From: Drosophila persimilis
Lineage: Eukaryota > Arthropoda > Insecta > Diptera > Drosophilidae
Direction: 5' to 3'
NCBI RefSeq assembly: GCF_003286085.1
Contig: NW_020825294.1
Span: 4,526,001-4,590,000 of the forward strand
DNA: 64,000 nt
Positions 47,201 to 60,100 of the stretch are shown piece by piece; within the stretch, counting starts at the first letter, position 1; every line of letters begins with the position of its first letter. The notes below the pieces were generated by a model. The model did no database searches, was not told where the DNA came from, and worked only from the letters and a program-made list of their open reading frames with translations. The position numbers were made by a program, and so were the translations under genes.

Positions 47201-49222
47201 GATGCAAATGGAAAAGGTTTTTCTCGTTTTGCGGCTGCTGTGTTAGTTGCACAAGTCTTTTGTTCTGTTTGAAGGCTCTGATCATTATGCAGATGGTGCT
47301 GATGCCTCTGCTGCTGCTGATGATGATGATGATGAGTGGTTCGTTCTCTTGTCTGGCGGCTGTCAAGTTCGTTGCTCAAGTCTTTCATTTGTATTTCTGT
47401 TGGAGTGTAAAGTGTTGAATGTGCCACAAGTTGTTGGTTTGTGATTGAAAGATTTATTGGCATTAGAATGGGGATAATAAAATAAACTTGAGCCATAATT
47501 TAGCATGGGTTCTGGCCATTTAGGGGTACCTAAATGAAGGCATAATTAACCTTTAAATGTTAAGTGATCTTTTAATAGTAGAAGGTCTATTAGATTTATA
47601 TTTGGGGTGTAAATTGGTTCAATCTGGAGTCGAATGATGATTGAATAGGTTTCAGATGTTGTAATGGACCTAATCCATCAATTTTCATATTATATATCAA
47701 GTTTAAGGTCCCTTAATGATGCCATTTGTATCAAACGATGATGGATATGAAAGAAATCCATTAGGAAGATGATTAAATGTGATTTAATCAATTGCTTAAT
47801 CAATATCCATAGGCTATCATCTGTTTAGGAACCTTAGCCTTAGCATTCGTCATCTTTTGCAACCTTTAAAGTCTAAAAAGAGTTAAATGTTGATCAAAAA
47901 CTGCTCTTTGGTTCCATTTTGGGAATGCATTTCCATGGATTTAGTATAGATAAAAAGTTTTAAAAACTAATTGGAGTCGAAAATTGATTAAATATTTGAG
48001 GAATATGATCTAAAATACTCTAGACAACTTAATCAATCAATTTCTATCGGTTAAAATAACTCAAGCACCTTTATGCGAAGCACCTAACACCCTAGACTAT
48101 GTTACCCTATAATAAACACCTTGCTCAATCATTTTCCATGCATTTATCTCTAGCTTTAGATCCATAAGTGAAACCCTAATCAACGTTTAATCGGTGTCAG
48201 TCATGGGAATTACGAAAATCCACTGCGCCTTTCTGCCGTTGGCGACTTCCCATGCCGCCCATTTTCATGCAAATTAGTTTTGTGAATCTTTCGAAATGAT
48301 TGTTTAACCATTCGATGGGTGTCTGCATAATCATGATGCATAATCAAAGCCGAATCAATGGCCAATAAACCGAAGCCACTAAATCAACACACACCCAGAG
48401 ACGGTACGGGACGGGGACGGGGTTGGACCTTTCACTCTCGTCGATCGGTGGCTTACTTTTTATTTACATGCTAAATAGCTTTTAATTTTCCTTTTTTTTC
48501 CTCCTTCCATTTTTTATATTTATTTATTGGCCAACGCGCAAACATATTTGCATATTTGTGCGGTATGCAGTGTGCATCCATCGGCTGCAAGTTTTGCATT
48601 TCTCGGCTTTCAGGAGAGAATTCGAAAATGTTTTGTTGGCCAATTTGTCTATTTTTGAGTTGTAAGCCTCTTGGCTTAGTTCGTGCTGCTCGAATCGGTT
48701 CGTGCTGCTGTCGGCTGTCAGTCTGTCCAAATGCTCATTAGCCGTGATTATATAATGCCCTGTCAGCCGAATACTTATTCGCCAGGGTGTTGACTTCTAA
48801 CTGTTTTTGGCTAAATTAATATTACTGCGCTGGCGGCTATCAATCAAGAAATTAGTCTCCTGAATGAATGAAAATTCTCAGATATTACCCGTTATTAGAC
48901 AGTTAAAGCACTTGAAGGGGGGTTTTAATGAGAAAGGGAAGCGGTATTTATAAATTGGAGTACAATTTATAGTTTGGATATATGTGTCTACACTTAGTAG
49001 ATAATAAGTCTTTCTTTCGGAATTAAAAAAATTTGTGTGAAAAAAGTGGTTACAAATAAATTATATATTTTATGTGGAGTGCTTTAATCAAACAATTTAT
49101 TTTCTTCTATGAAACAAAATATTGTTTATTGAAAGTACTCATTTTGGTATAAATCTATTAATATTTGTATTAATAATAATTTTTTTAAAAGAAAAAAGTG
49201 GTCTTGAAGAAAAATTGTTTAG

Positions 49223-49345
49223 TTGAAATAAAATAATAAATAATAATTAACAAAAATATATAATAATAAATAAAATAATAATAATAAATTAAATACTAAT
49301 AATTGTTATTGTTTTATTTATTATTATTATTTTTTTTTTTTTATT
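49223..49345. repeat. Low-complexity AAT/TTA stretch
   Basis: Runs of AATAATAA and TTATTATT with only a few interruptions. It is the AT-richest part of the window. Confidence 0.8.
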
Positions 49346-52334
49346 AATTTGTATTATTTGTTCTTTTATTAAATATTTATTTTAATACAAAGTTTTAAAT
49401 ATATATTTTTTTGATGGAAATCATTTTTTTGGATAATTTCTGCAAGAATTAAGTGCATTTTCTTAAGTTAAATAATTTGTGTGTGTTATTGTGATTTTGA
49501 TGGTTGTTTAATGTTTTTTTGCAAGTAAATGTTTGTTTTTTAATTGTTATCAGTGAAAAAAATATTACTTATATATATTACAACATTTTACTCGTAGATA
49601 CATACATCGTACATTTCTATAAATTACCGCCTCCCCCATTTAAAATCTCAAATTGTTGTGTTTTTCATTTAGTTCAAAAATCAATTTAAATTCATCATTA
49701 CCAAAAAAATTTTAATGTGAATACAGATGCCATCTAACCTTCAATGAATTCACAAATTCACAGATTTCACAGTCACAGCTTATGGGCTAATGACAATGCT
49801 GTCTACGGGGCTGTGGATATGGGTATGGGCACGGGTATGGGTAGGTCATAGCCTCCACATCGCCCACATCCACGCCCCCCTTTTTCCGGTGTGCTGTGAG
49901 CGACGGCGGCGCTTCATTAAACAGCAAAGTAAATACGACATTTGCCTGCAAAATGTATATAACTTTTGGCGCCTTTCCGCCGACTACTGTCAAGATTTTA
50001 GACTTGACTTTAGGTTTGACTTGAGTTTATTTTAGTTTATCCGACTTTATACCAGACTTTGCTTTGCGTTTTGGCCAAACAATGCTTTGGCTAGTACACC
50101 CACACATGCCACACCAATATTTACGCGGTCGGGCAGGTAGATAAACAATACAAACACACACACACACAGGTAGGACAGGGGGAAAACAGTTAGGTATCGA
50201 ACAAGTTTGTTGTTTGACAGCGGCTGTGGCGGCTGCTGCAAGTTGCTTTCTGGGCCAAACCGCATAGCCAGCTAATTGCACAGAAAATGCGGCTGGCTCA
50301 AAGCCTGCGGCTTGCAACTTGTGGCAGCAGCAGCTGCAACAAGAGTTTCAAACTTTAAACTGAGAAAATTCCACGCCAAAGAAAATAACAACATAGCAAA
50401 CGCATTGCATAATTCAATGCCCTTTTTGCTTATATTAAGATTTTTTAATTACAAATATAAAATTGAACAACAAGAAGGGATAGTCGAAGACTAAGATGCT
50501 CTAACAGATAGAATTTTCGATGCTCCTAATATTATATTTAAGCAGTTGGAGGCGCGGTTTTTGTCGAGGCACACGAGGGAAAATTCAATAAAACTTGGAT
50601 AAATTGTGTAAAATTTTATTATAATGCAATCTTTGAAAGCCTTGGAATATGAAAGCTATATGAAATACGCAACCATTTAAAAGAATACTCTTTTTAAAGA
50701 TTTATTCCATAGACTCTTTATAGCAACATATTCGACTGGGACTCTCTGTTGAATGCCGATCAAAGCTGCCGCCTTTCCTGCCTTCCAAACTTCTCCTTCT
50801 AAACCTCGTACCCCCTTAAAGGGTATTCAAAAACTAGACAAGAGCTCTCTGGCATCGTCAGGCATCTCTCTATTTTTCTTAATTAGCGTTGAGTGGGGCT
50901 GGGCCTGGTGCTGGTGCTGCTGGTGCGTGCGTGCAGGCGCTGGCTGGGCTTACTTGCAAATTATTTTCACCCGTCTCTTTTTTTCCCTCAATAAAAAGCC
51001 GCCAAGACCAGATTCAGTCTCCGGGCCAAAGCCGCTTTTGAATGGCTTTTATTCATTTATTTTTATATACATATTGTATGTGTATGTTTTTTTTTCGGTC
51101 TTAAGCCTTTGGTGTTCGGTGTTCGCATGCAACAAAGTTATCTAATATTTCTTGAGAGTAGGTACGAGAGGTATCCCATTGCAAATGAAACAAGTGGCAG
51201 GCAGGGCGTTTGCCTTCGCGTTTGACTAAATTTTAAGCTGGGATTGAGATTTCTTTCAAACACAATTTGCGGAAGTTGGTAATGGACAGAGTTTTTGAAA
51301 CTGGTCGGCGTCTGATTTGTTGTCTGTCCCTCTGTTGGGATTTCTTTGAAGGTTTTGCATTACAAATAAAGTGGAAAATAAAAATCTTATATGATGTCAG
51401 CTTTGGCTTTGGACCCGGGCATACAAAAGCAAATTTGTAAGAAAAGTAATAAAATTTAAATATGAAAAAAGTCCAATGGAAACGAGGAAAATATTCAAAA
51501 TGTCTGATGTAAGCAAAATAATTTTATGTTTAAAAATGGAAAAACATTGGGACTTTCATTGATAATATTTCAATGCTTTTTGAACAGAGTTTTGCGTGGT
51601 AGTGAAACCATGCATGCACATATGTAACAGTCTGTTTTATATATAAATACATATATTATACATGAACATTCCTTTTGCACAACAACATAATCGGCCTCTT
51701 GAGTGCGGATCAGCTAGCTGCTGATCAGTCATTTCTCCAAAACTCACGCAGAATCCAAACGGACTCATGCTGATTCTGTAGGCCTCTTTCCACAAGCCAC
51801 TTAATGCTGATCATGCATTTCCATAGACTCAGGCGGAGATTGCTAGCTCTAATACTAATCAAGTGGTACTCTCTTCAAAATGTGCATGGGAGAAATCTCG
51901 CTCTCCAATAAACATAAAAACAATTGTACCCTAGGATAAGATTCAAAACAATTTCAATAAACATTATCATTCAATAGGTTAAACGAAACGGACCTTGTCT
52001 TGCGGTCATTAAACTAAAACAAAGCACTGAAACCGTTTTAAATTTCTTAAATATCCAAAAAAAAAAAGGTGAATCTAACATTGGTGAAAAATATGCCTAA
52101 AAATAATTCAAAAAATTTTAAATTTAGAACGGCAAATAACCAAATCTCAATGAAGTTCTCTTGTATATTGAAATCTCCAGCCCAAAAGTGAACAAAACAT
52201 TAATCATCAATCAATTGAACTTAGAATATTCCCAAAAAACTGCACAGAAAACAGCACAGAAATTTCTAAAAAAAAAAAACACAAACCCTTTCATTTAAAA
52301 AATGTTGGTTAAAAAAATGACTAATAAAAATAAC

Positions 52335-52560
52335 TGATTAACTCTAACTCATTAAATCTCAAAAAATTTTTACTCATTCATGTCAAAAATCGCAACGCAA
52401 TTTTGGTAATAGAAAGCCTATCAAAAAGTTTAATAAATCTCAAAAAATATAAATTGATTAATGTCAAAGTTTTAAGCCAAAATTAAGTTTGAAAGTTTCT
52501 CAACAATTTAGTAAATCCCACAAAAATTTTTATTAAAGGGTAGAAAACTTGACCTTATCT
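52335..52560. repeat. Degenerate tandem repeat, ~3 units of ~80-90 bp
   Basis: TTAAATCTCAAAAAATTTTTA, TAATAAATCTCAAAAAATATA and TAGTAAATCCCACAAAAATTT begin three related stretches at about 52350, 52430 and 52510. The first two are each followed by an A.TxATGTCAAA segment. Non-coding. Confidence 0.55.
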
Positions 52561-54133
52561 TTACCGTCTAAACCCCAAAAAATACTTGACTTCAAGTAGC
52601 CTCTACCCCAAAAAAACAAGTTAATTTAGCAAACAAATACAAAAAAATTCAAATGCACCAGTAACAGTGCATCTCGTGTTGGCCAGGCTATAATTACTTG
52701 ACAATAACGGCAACCTTGCGCCTCGATCTCCGTTTACAAAACGGTAGAAGGTGCCAGGGGCAAGCCGCACGAACAGACCCCGCCCCAGACACAGACAGAC
52801 TGTATTTAGTTTAGCTTTAGATATGAATGAAAAGTCCCACACAGTCACAGTGCCTGCAAACAAGTTCAGACGTATATACAAACGTAAAGACAGAGAAACG
52901 CAATCGTGAAATATGCATATATCGTAGAAGAAAACCTTAAACATTTCGACTCTTGACTTTTGTTGGTAACATACGAGTATTTTTGTGTGTCGAGTGTTAA
53001 AAATGTTAAACAAGTTCATGATGAAGTATTTTTCGGTTGAACATTCAAGCTGGCAATTGAATTAATTCATTATGAGTCATTATTGTTCAAAGAAATATTT
53101 ATTAGGCGGTTTGTAAAGTGGAATAAATAAAACCTATAAATGAGGTAGAAAATTGAGGTAGAATAAATAATAAAAAATGAGTAAGAAAATTAATTCTATA
53201 CAAAATTTAAACCTAAATATTTTTGAAAATTTTTTAGAATTCAAAGAAAAAAATATTAAATACATATAACAGATTTAAACCTCTGTGATAGGATCTCTTA
53301 AAATAGGACTAGATTGTTTTATTATTATTCTTAGAGCTACAATTCTAAGGAAAGATCTGTGGACAAAAGAAATATTAATCTCTTAGCCTGTTTACTGTAC
53401 GTCTTAAGATCTGTTTTATTGTACCTCCATCGTTTAAGAGCTCTGTCTGGCTTAATACAAATACTTCTGTAACAATTTTCAGTATATTTCTGAATAAAAT
53501 GAATCAGAATGAAGCAAACCAAAGTCTCAGCTAACAACTCGTATACCAACCGCACAAAAGCTCTCTGTATAAGCTATTCTCAGAAATTCCACTGTTCAAA
53601 GTTCTCCCCAATAACTGATTTTCTCTTGCCTGAAAGTCATCTCTCAGAAATTCCAAATTTTATATAGCAAATGCATTAAAGCGAACATTAGTTAAATTAA
53701 TGGCTCACCTTCAACCGGAGAGCAAAGAGGCAAGGAGGGGACTGGGACGCCAAATATAGTATGCAAATTCTTTTGCCACACTGCGGTCTAAAACTTTCTA
53801 AAACCGCATTCAGCCGCAGAGAAACACGTGCTCCGAGCAGAGTCTGAGTCAGTGGGGGGGAATAAATTTGCTAATCATTTATTTTGTATCATAGTCCAAG
53901 AGCCTGTATGTGCGAGAGAGGTGTGAATGAGGCAACCAGTTTTGTATTTGGGCGAGGCCATAAACTAATTTCCACTCGATTATTGTATGTTCGATTTGAG
54001 AGCGTAGAGAATATTCGTAGACCAAAAAAAGGGGGAAAAATGTGAACCCTACTGACATTACTTTTCACTTTTTTTCATTGCAGATTGTTGACCAGACGAC
54101 TTTGCGCTCAATTGGTCATTTAATCGGGCCAAC

Positions 54134-57100
54134 ATGAACCATTCGACGGCAGCCAATTCGCATTGGCTGGCCGCTTTGCTGTCGTCGTTGCTGCTGTGCC
54201 AATTGCTGCACACAATCACCGCCGACGAGGCGTTCTCCTGTCCAAATGGTAAGCAAACCTCCAGCCCGATCCCAAGCCCAAAAATTAAACTTGAATTCCG
54301 TACTGCATGGGGGATACACATTGGGAACACGTGTGCGTGGTTATATGCGGACGCAGGTGTGGCACAGAAACCAAGCCAAAATAAGAGCTTAGCGCATAAA
54401 TCAAAAGCGCATATAATTATACGAGTGTACGAGTGTACCAAATGGCAAGTGGGTACCAATTGGTTTTGGGTGTTTCTGCGATTATAATTGGTTCTAGTGG
54501 ATTATAGGGGTGTTAAGGTATTTTAAAAGAAATATGTAAGACGTAGACGAAAATGTTTTCGGTATATAAAATGGATTAAGAATCTGTTTTAGCCATAGTT
54601 TCCAGAATATAAGTATATAAATGAATATAAATATTCATTTATGAAAGGCTACTTATAGAAGGAGGTGGTTCCATGAAGTCTTTAATTTCTATAAGCTCCG
54701 AAAGGCCTCAGTTGCTAGAGCTGTATTACTTATAAATTTACTTAAAAAGAAAGGTATCTAAACGCTTAAAGACATGCATTTTGTAATGATTGCATCAAGC
54801 CGAAGCCTGTATCCCAAATCCATCCCATATACGAGGCATCTTTTAGTCGATATTCTCAGAGTATAATCCTATCGTTCTTACTGAAGCTGGAAATATTTAC
54901 TGGCCTGCCAATTATGTCTTTAAGAATTCTCTGTCTTGGCGATTCTAAGAGTTTCTAACTATATAATTGATTGTCTTTGATCGGCGTTAAATGATTTCCG
55001 GTTGTTAAAGTGTCGGTAAAACAGACTCAAGACTCATAGACAAAAAAAAAAAAACACTTAAAAACATGCAACCGAATCTCGTTGTTTGACCCAAATTAAG
55101 AATCAAATTAATGAAAAGTCTTTCATCTTTGTGAACCATTTTTCATCCAATTAATGTGGATTTCATGCTGCTTAACAGGCGCTTAAATGAAAGATGATGA
55201 CTGGGAGTTTTCTTTCACCGTTTGCTCTATAAATAAGACTATTTCCTGGATGATAAGCCAAGAAACAGACCATGAGATCAATCAAAATGGGATCATTAGG
55301 GAAATAGGAAAGCATTCCTATTGCCAAGCCAAGAATTTCGATTATCTATGCAGATATGAAAGACTTGCATCATTTATCAAGCTTTCAGCCTAAGTAAAAT
55401 GCATATTTCATGTCCATATTCTCACTCCCTGTTCCGCCAGTCGTTAAGACTTGTGTCATAGACATGGCCATACATTTTTTGTGCTATAAAAATTCTTTAG
55501 CTAATTACAAAATCCACAAAAGCCAATAAGCAACCTGCTAAACGAGTTAACACACGACAAAAAAAGAGACACACAGCACTCGAAAAAGAGACGCAAACTG
55601 AAATGAAATACAATTCAGGGAAGGCTGAAGAAAAGTGTGCAGAAACTGGAGAATATGACGGAAGTTATGACAAAAGTTAATCAATCATCTCATAGAGGAG
55701 AGTAATATATATACAAGATATACAGGCCTTTCACTTGAGTTATTTTTTTGCCACCTACAACCAGATCTATATGGCTGGCGGAGAGCCAGAGAGCCGAGCC
55801 GGAGACCGATAACGGTTATTACATATGCCAAAACTTGTTTAAGCCTTCCTCCATTACCATTCTCCCGGCTGTCCCGCTCCATAGAATGCCATGCCATGAC
55901 AGCATATAGAATACAATCTGGGTATGGGGGGTACTCCATAAAAAGAATTTCCAACTCCAGACTTGGGCTTTGGAAACGAGATTTCTTAACGGTTATTTTC
56001 GTTGCTGTATTTGTTGCGCTAACTGACTGACTGACTGAGCGACTGACTGACTGACTAACTGAATGACTGACGGGCTCCTGCCTACAGCTCTGGCAGTAGT
56101 AGCTCTACCTGTTGTGCCACTTGTGCCACTGGCTGGCGCGGATTCCATGCGTCCATCTCCTAACTAGCTGCAGCGTGTGTGCTGTGCTGATTAACACTTG
56201 TGCCTGCCTGGGCGCAGACACACACACACACACACACTCAGACCATGGCTGCCAAACAAGTTCGTTGCCTAAGTCTTTTATTTTGATACCCTAGAAGGGG
56301 GTTATGTGGGGATTTGTAGGTGTTTGGATTGTAGAAAAGGTGGGATTAAGTCTTGGATCAGCATACATATGCTATATAGCCATATCTGTGTGTTTTTTCC
56401 TTGGAAAAGTACTCTAATGGTTTTAAAAATAGTTGTTAAATAATATATAGTTTTTTAAAGTTGCTTTTTTAGATATTCAAGGTGTTATTATAGCACAGAG
56501 TCTTTTAGATGCTATTTCCTTCATCAAGATTCTGAACTTCTTAGAAACACACATTAGAAATTGTAGTTTTATATATTTTCATCGAAATCGGATTACAATA
56601 TTATATATAAATACCATTTAAGAAGGGTATCTATACTTCGTTTACTTCAGTGCGCCTTCCTTTCGTTTATTTTTCCATAAAAAAATATGCTCTTTTTTTC
56701 TGTGCATTGCATTAAGGCTTTTTCCATATGCAGGTGTCTGTCGGTGTGTCGATGACTTGTTTTAGGTGCAGTCGTTCGCTTGGGTTCGGTTACACACACA
56801 CACACACACACAGTCGGGCCTAAAAAATAGGCCAAACTATTGCCAGTTATTGCAGTTTTTCCCGCTTTTCCCGCTCCGTTTTCCCTCCTTTCGTGGCTAT
56901 TGATGGTTGTTAATAAACCCAAAACCACGACACAGATATGGGCTAAAATTTGTAGATATCTTTTTTATTTTTTTTATTTTTTTTTTGTTTTTATGACTCA
57001 ACTAATGGCTCAATGATGCTCAGCCATTAAATTAGCTGTCGGACGGAGATGTCAGAGATCTTAGAAGCAAGTATTTTTTGGTGTCAAACCAAATGACGAT

Positions 57101-60100
57101 GAAGATGATGACGATATGGGGTTAAGCCAAGGCTAGATAGGGTTACAAGTTGTTTTAATTAAAGTGGAGTCGGAGGATGGGGATTTTTAACAGATTCTGT
57201 TGATGTTTTCGTTAAGAGAACTGTACAGAAGAATAAAGAATAAAATTGATTGTCTTTTTTTATGAAATGTTCCTTTACTCTACGAATAGTTTATTGATTA
57301 ATTAGAATTAGAGGTTGGTCATAATATAAGTAATACATTTTTAATTAACATGGATTCCTGAATGGAACTTTGATGTATTCTGATGTACAAGTAATGTATG
57401 ATAAATAGCCGGTTAATATAATGAGGACTAAAAAAAAAGATCTCTACAATATTCAAATAGCTTAAGACAGTGGTTTCAGTGTGGAATCCTGGAATACATG
57501 GACTATAGAGCGAAATCTGAAGAATTACATGGAGGATATTTTGTGAATTTTCCATATTCCTCAATCATCAGGTATATGAAGCCTCTAGTCAATTGAAAGC
57601 TTATACTTTTTCTTACATAAATGCAATTTTGGAGAACATGTTATGTAAATATAATAATTTTCATTAAGAACCACATTCTTCAAGACCGAAATAATCAATT
57701 TTCCTTGCGTGTCATGGAACATTTCCAAAATCTACAGCCACAACCCATACCCAAAGCTAGAACCCGAGTTACAGGGAAAAGGCAGACCAAAAGTCCGTCA
57801 AAAGTTGTACCGCCATTGGTGGCCACTTAAGAATCACGCGCCTGCGCCTGTGCCTGTGCCTAACTGTAAATGTCTCAAATTGATGAACCAAACGATGAAC
57901 AAACAAACCCCGACATTGACAGACTGACAAACACAGAGAGCCGAGCGCCGAGCGCCGAGAACTGAGAAGTCGAGTAGAGAAGACCTAGAACAGCAACTTG
58001 CACATTTTTGGACACGCTTGAGTAAATGCCGTCTGTCGAAGAGGAGGCTACTGCTAATTAAATGAGCATCTCCCCGGGCTGTTCTCTTGGACAGTTCTTT
58101 GGCTGCCACTCAAGCAAACACTGCAAGAAAAGTTCAGGCATTAGATATAAAGATTAGATCAAACTTAATGGGTCGTCAAGCACCACACACACACATATCA
58201 CACATGGAGTGGAGCAACTCAAGTGATTTATGGATCCACCACTTTATATTGTGTATTTTTGGTAGATATTATTTATGATATTTGAAGCCTTTAGTGAATC
58301 ACAAAGCGTGAAATGCGCGTGTGTTTATAACGAATTAAACAAATTTTTCTACATTTTCCGGTGGACTCATGTGATGGTTGAGGGAAGTCAACACTTTTTC
58401 ACTTAACTGATTTCTGTGGGAACTCGAAAAAAACCTAGACAAAAAAGAGCTGGATTTAGTTGCAGATTAAACTCCAATCAAAGGCTAATACAAGTATTAA
58501 ACAAACAACCAGTAATTCCGAGAACCCCACAAGAACTTGCTGGTTTTTTCTTCAAGCTTTCTACGCACTCGCCGGAGATTGAGTTCTCCTCGAAGGTCTG
58601 TCTCGTCTTTCAGCTTCGTTTTTCGAAAAGATTTTATGCTCAAGATACGAGTAAAACATCGCTGGAAATGCACAGCGAATGGGGTTAATGAAATGAGCAC
58701 AAAAGTAAAGAAGATTTATGGCAAACCGCAACCGAGTTTTCACTTTTGCTCTCTTCAAAAAGAACCAAGGGAAATAATAAAAGAAGTTTTTGAAACAGGG
58801 CCTGGGCAGGGAAGTGGGTACATTTTTTGAGGTTGAGCAAAGCAAAAGTATGAGATCAAGATAATTATGTGCCAAGAGTGTTACGAAATTGGGCTACAAA
58901 AATTGGGCTAGTGGCTTAACCACAATCTAATACGTGACTTGTTATCGTTGACGTTTCTGTGGGGACAGGGGAAACAGAGGGGAAGGTAACCGATTTAAGG
59001 AGGGAATAAATTTAAGGAAATATATCTTGATTTGTAGATAGATAACATTTATACTTTATTTTCATATAAAAGTTCTTCGAGGAGTGCTTTTAGTTGGGGG
59101 TTTCCCAATCCAAAATCCCCGTAAATATAATACCCATAATTTTTCAAGCATTTTCCCATTACAAAGTATATTCCCATGCCCCAAGAGACTCTCAAACAAG
59201 TACAGATTGTCGTTAAAACTAATAAACCAATTAAAAGTTCCCACATCTCAACTTGACATTTCAAAAATCTAGTTCAAGCCATTTGCTGGCACTCTTCACA
59301 GCCATTAACTTTGACAAAGTGTTAAAAATACACAGAAATACATATGTATATCCCATATGCAAAATAGGTATATATGTATCTTTTATGTAGCTAAAGACTG
59401 CCCTAATACATGGTTTTCTTTACGTAAGAAATTCTCACATTATTAATTAATTAATGTATTGTATGCACACACAAGATCTTTTCGTTTGTGAGTATGCTGC
59501 AATAGCCGTGAGTGCGCTTCGCCCTGCAAATTATATAGACAATGATCGGGCAGGCAAAAGCTCTGCAGATGCAGATGCAGATACAGAGATACGATACGGA
59601 GCAACACTTGGCCAAGTCACGCAGCAAAAGCATTTGCATAGGAGTCAAGAAAACAGAGAGCAAAAATAAAAAAAAATAAACTTCCTGGCAAGAATTTCAA
59701 AAATCTGGCACACAATTCAATAAAAGTCGAGGAACAAGACTCGCTGGAAGACAGAGAGAATAAAAAGTAAAGCTTAAGCTTAAGCCGGAGACCAGAGACC
59801 AGAAACCGGCTAACCTTGTCGGATTGTGACTGCACCCAAGTCGAAGAGCAAAAGAATTTCCAAAGACAATTGGCAGTTACGTGGCTTTAATTGCTGTCGC
59901 TCTCCCAGCGAATCGAATGCTCTGAGACAGGGGCTGAGGCTGAGGCTGAGTCTGAGGCGCTCTTTGACTGTCATGGTGACATGGCCATCGGTAGAAGGTG
60001 GTGTAGGAAAACGACGAAAAAAATACCGATGGAATAAATCACCAGCCATTAAAATCAATTACTTGAGACTTCTTCTAACCGAATGGCCATTCGGAGCAAC

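Larger units (their letters stand above)
41356..54083. other. Long non-coding region upstream of the lectin-domain gene
   Basis: No convincing coding exon. It is AT-rich with simple repeats (CTGT/TCTCTGTC near 42460-42520, GATGAT near 47315). A splice acceptor at its right end (TTTTTTTCATTGCAG, 54069-54083) implies that an upstream non-coding exon lies somewhere to the left, so much of this stretch may be 5' intron. Three copies of a recurring ~28-bp motif are in it or at its edges (see findings). Confidence 0.45.
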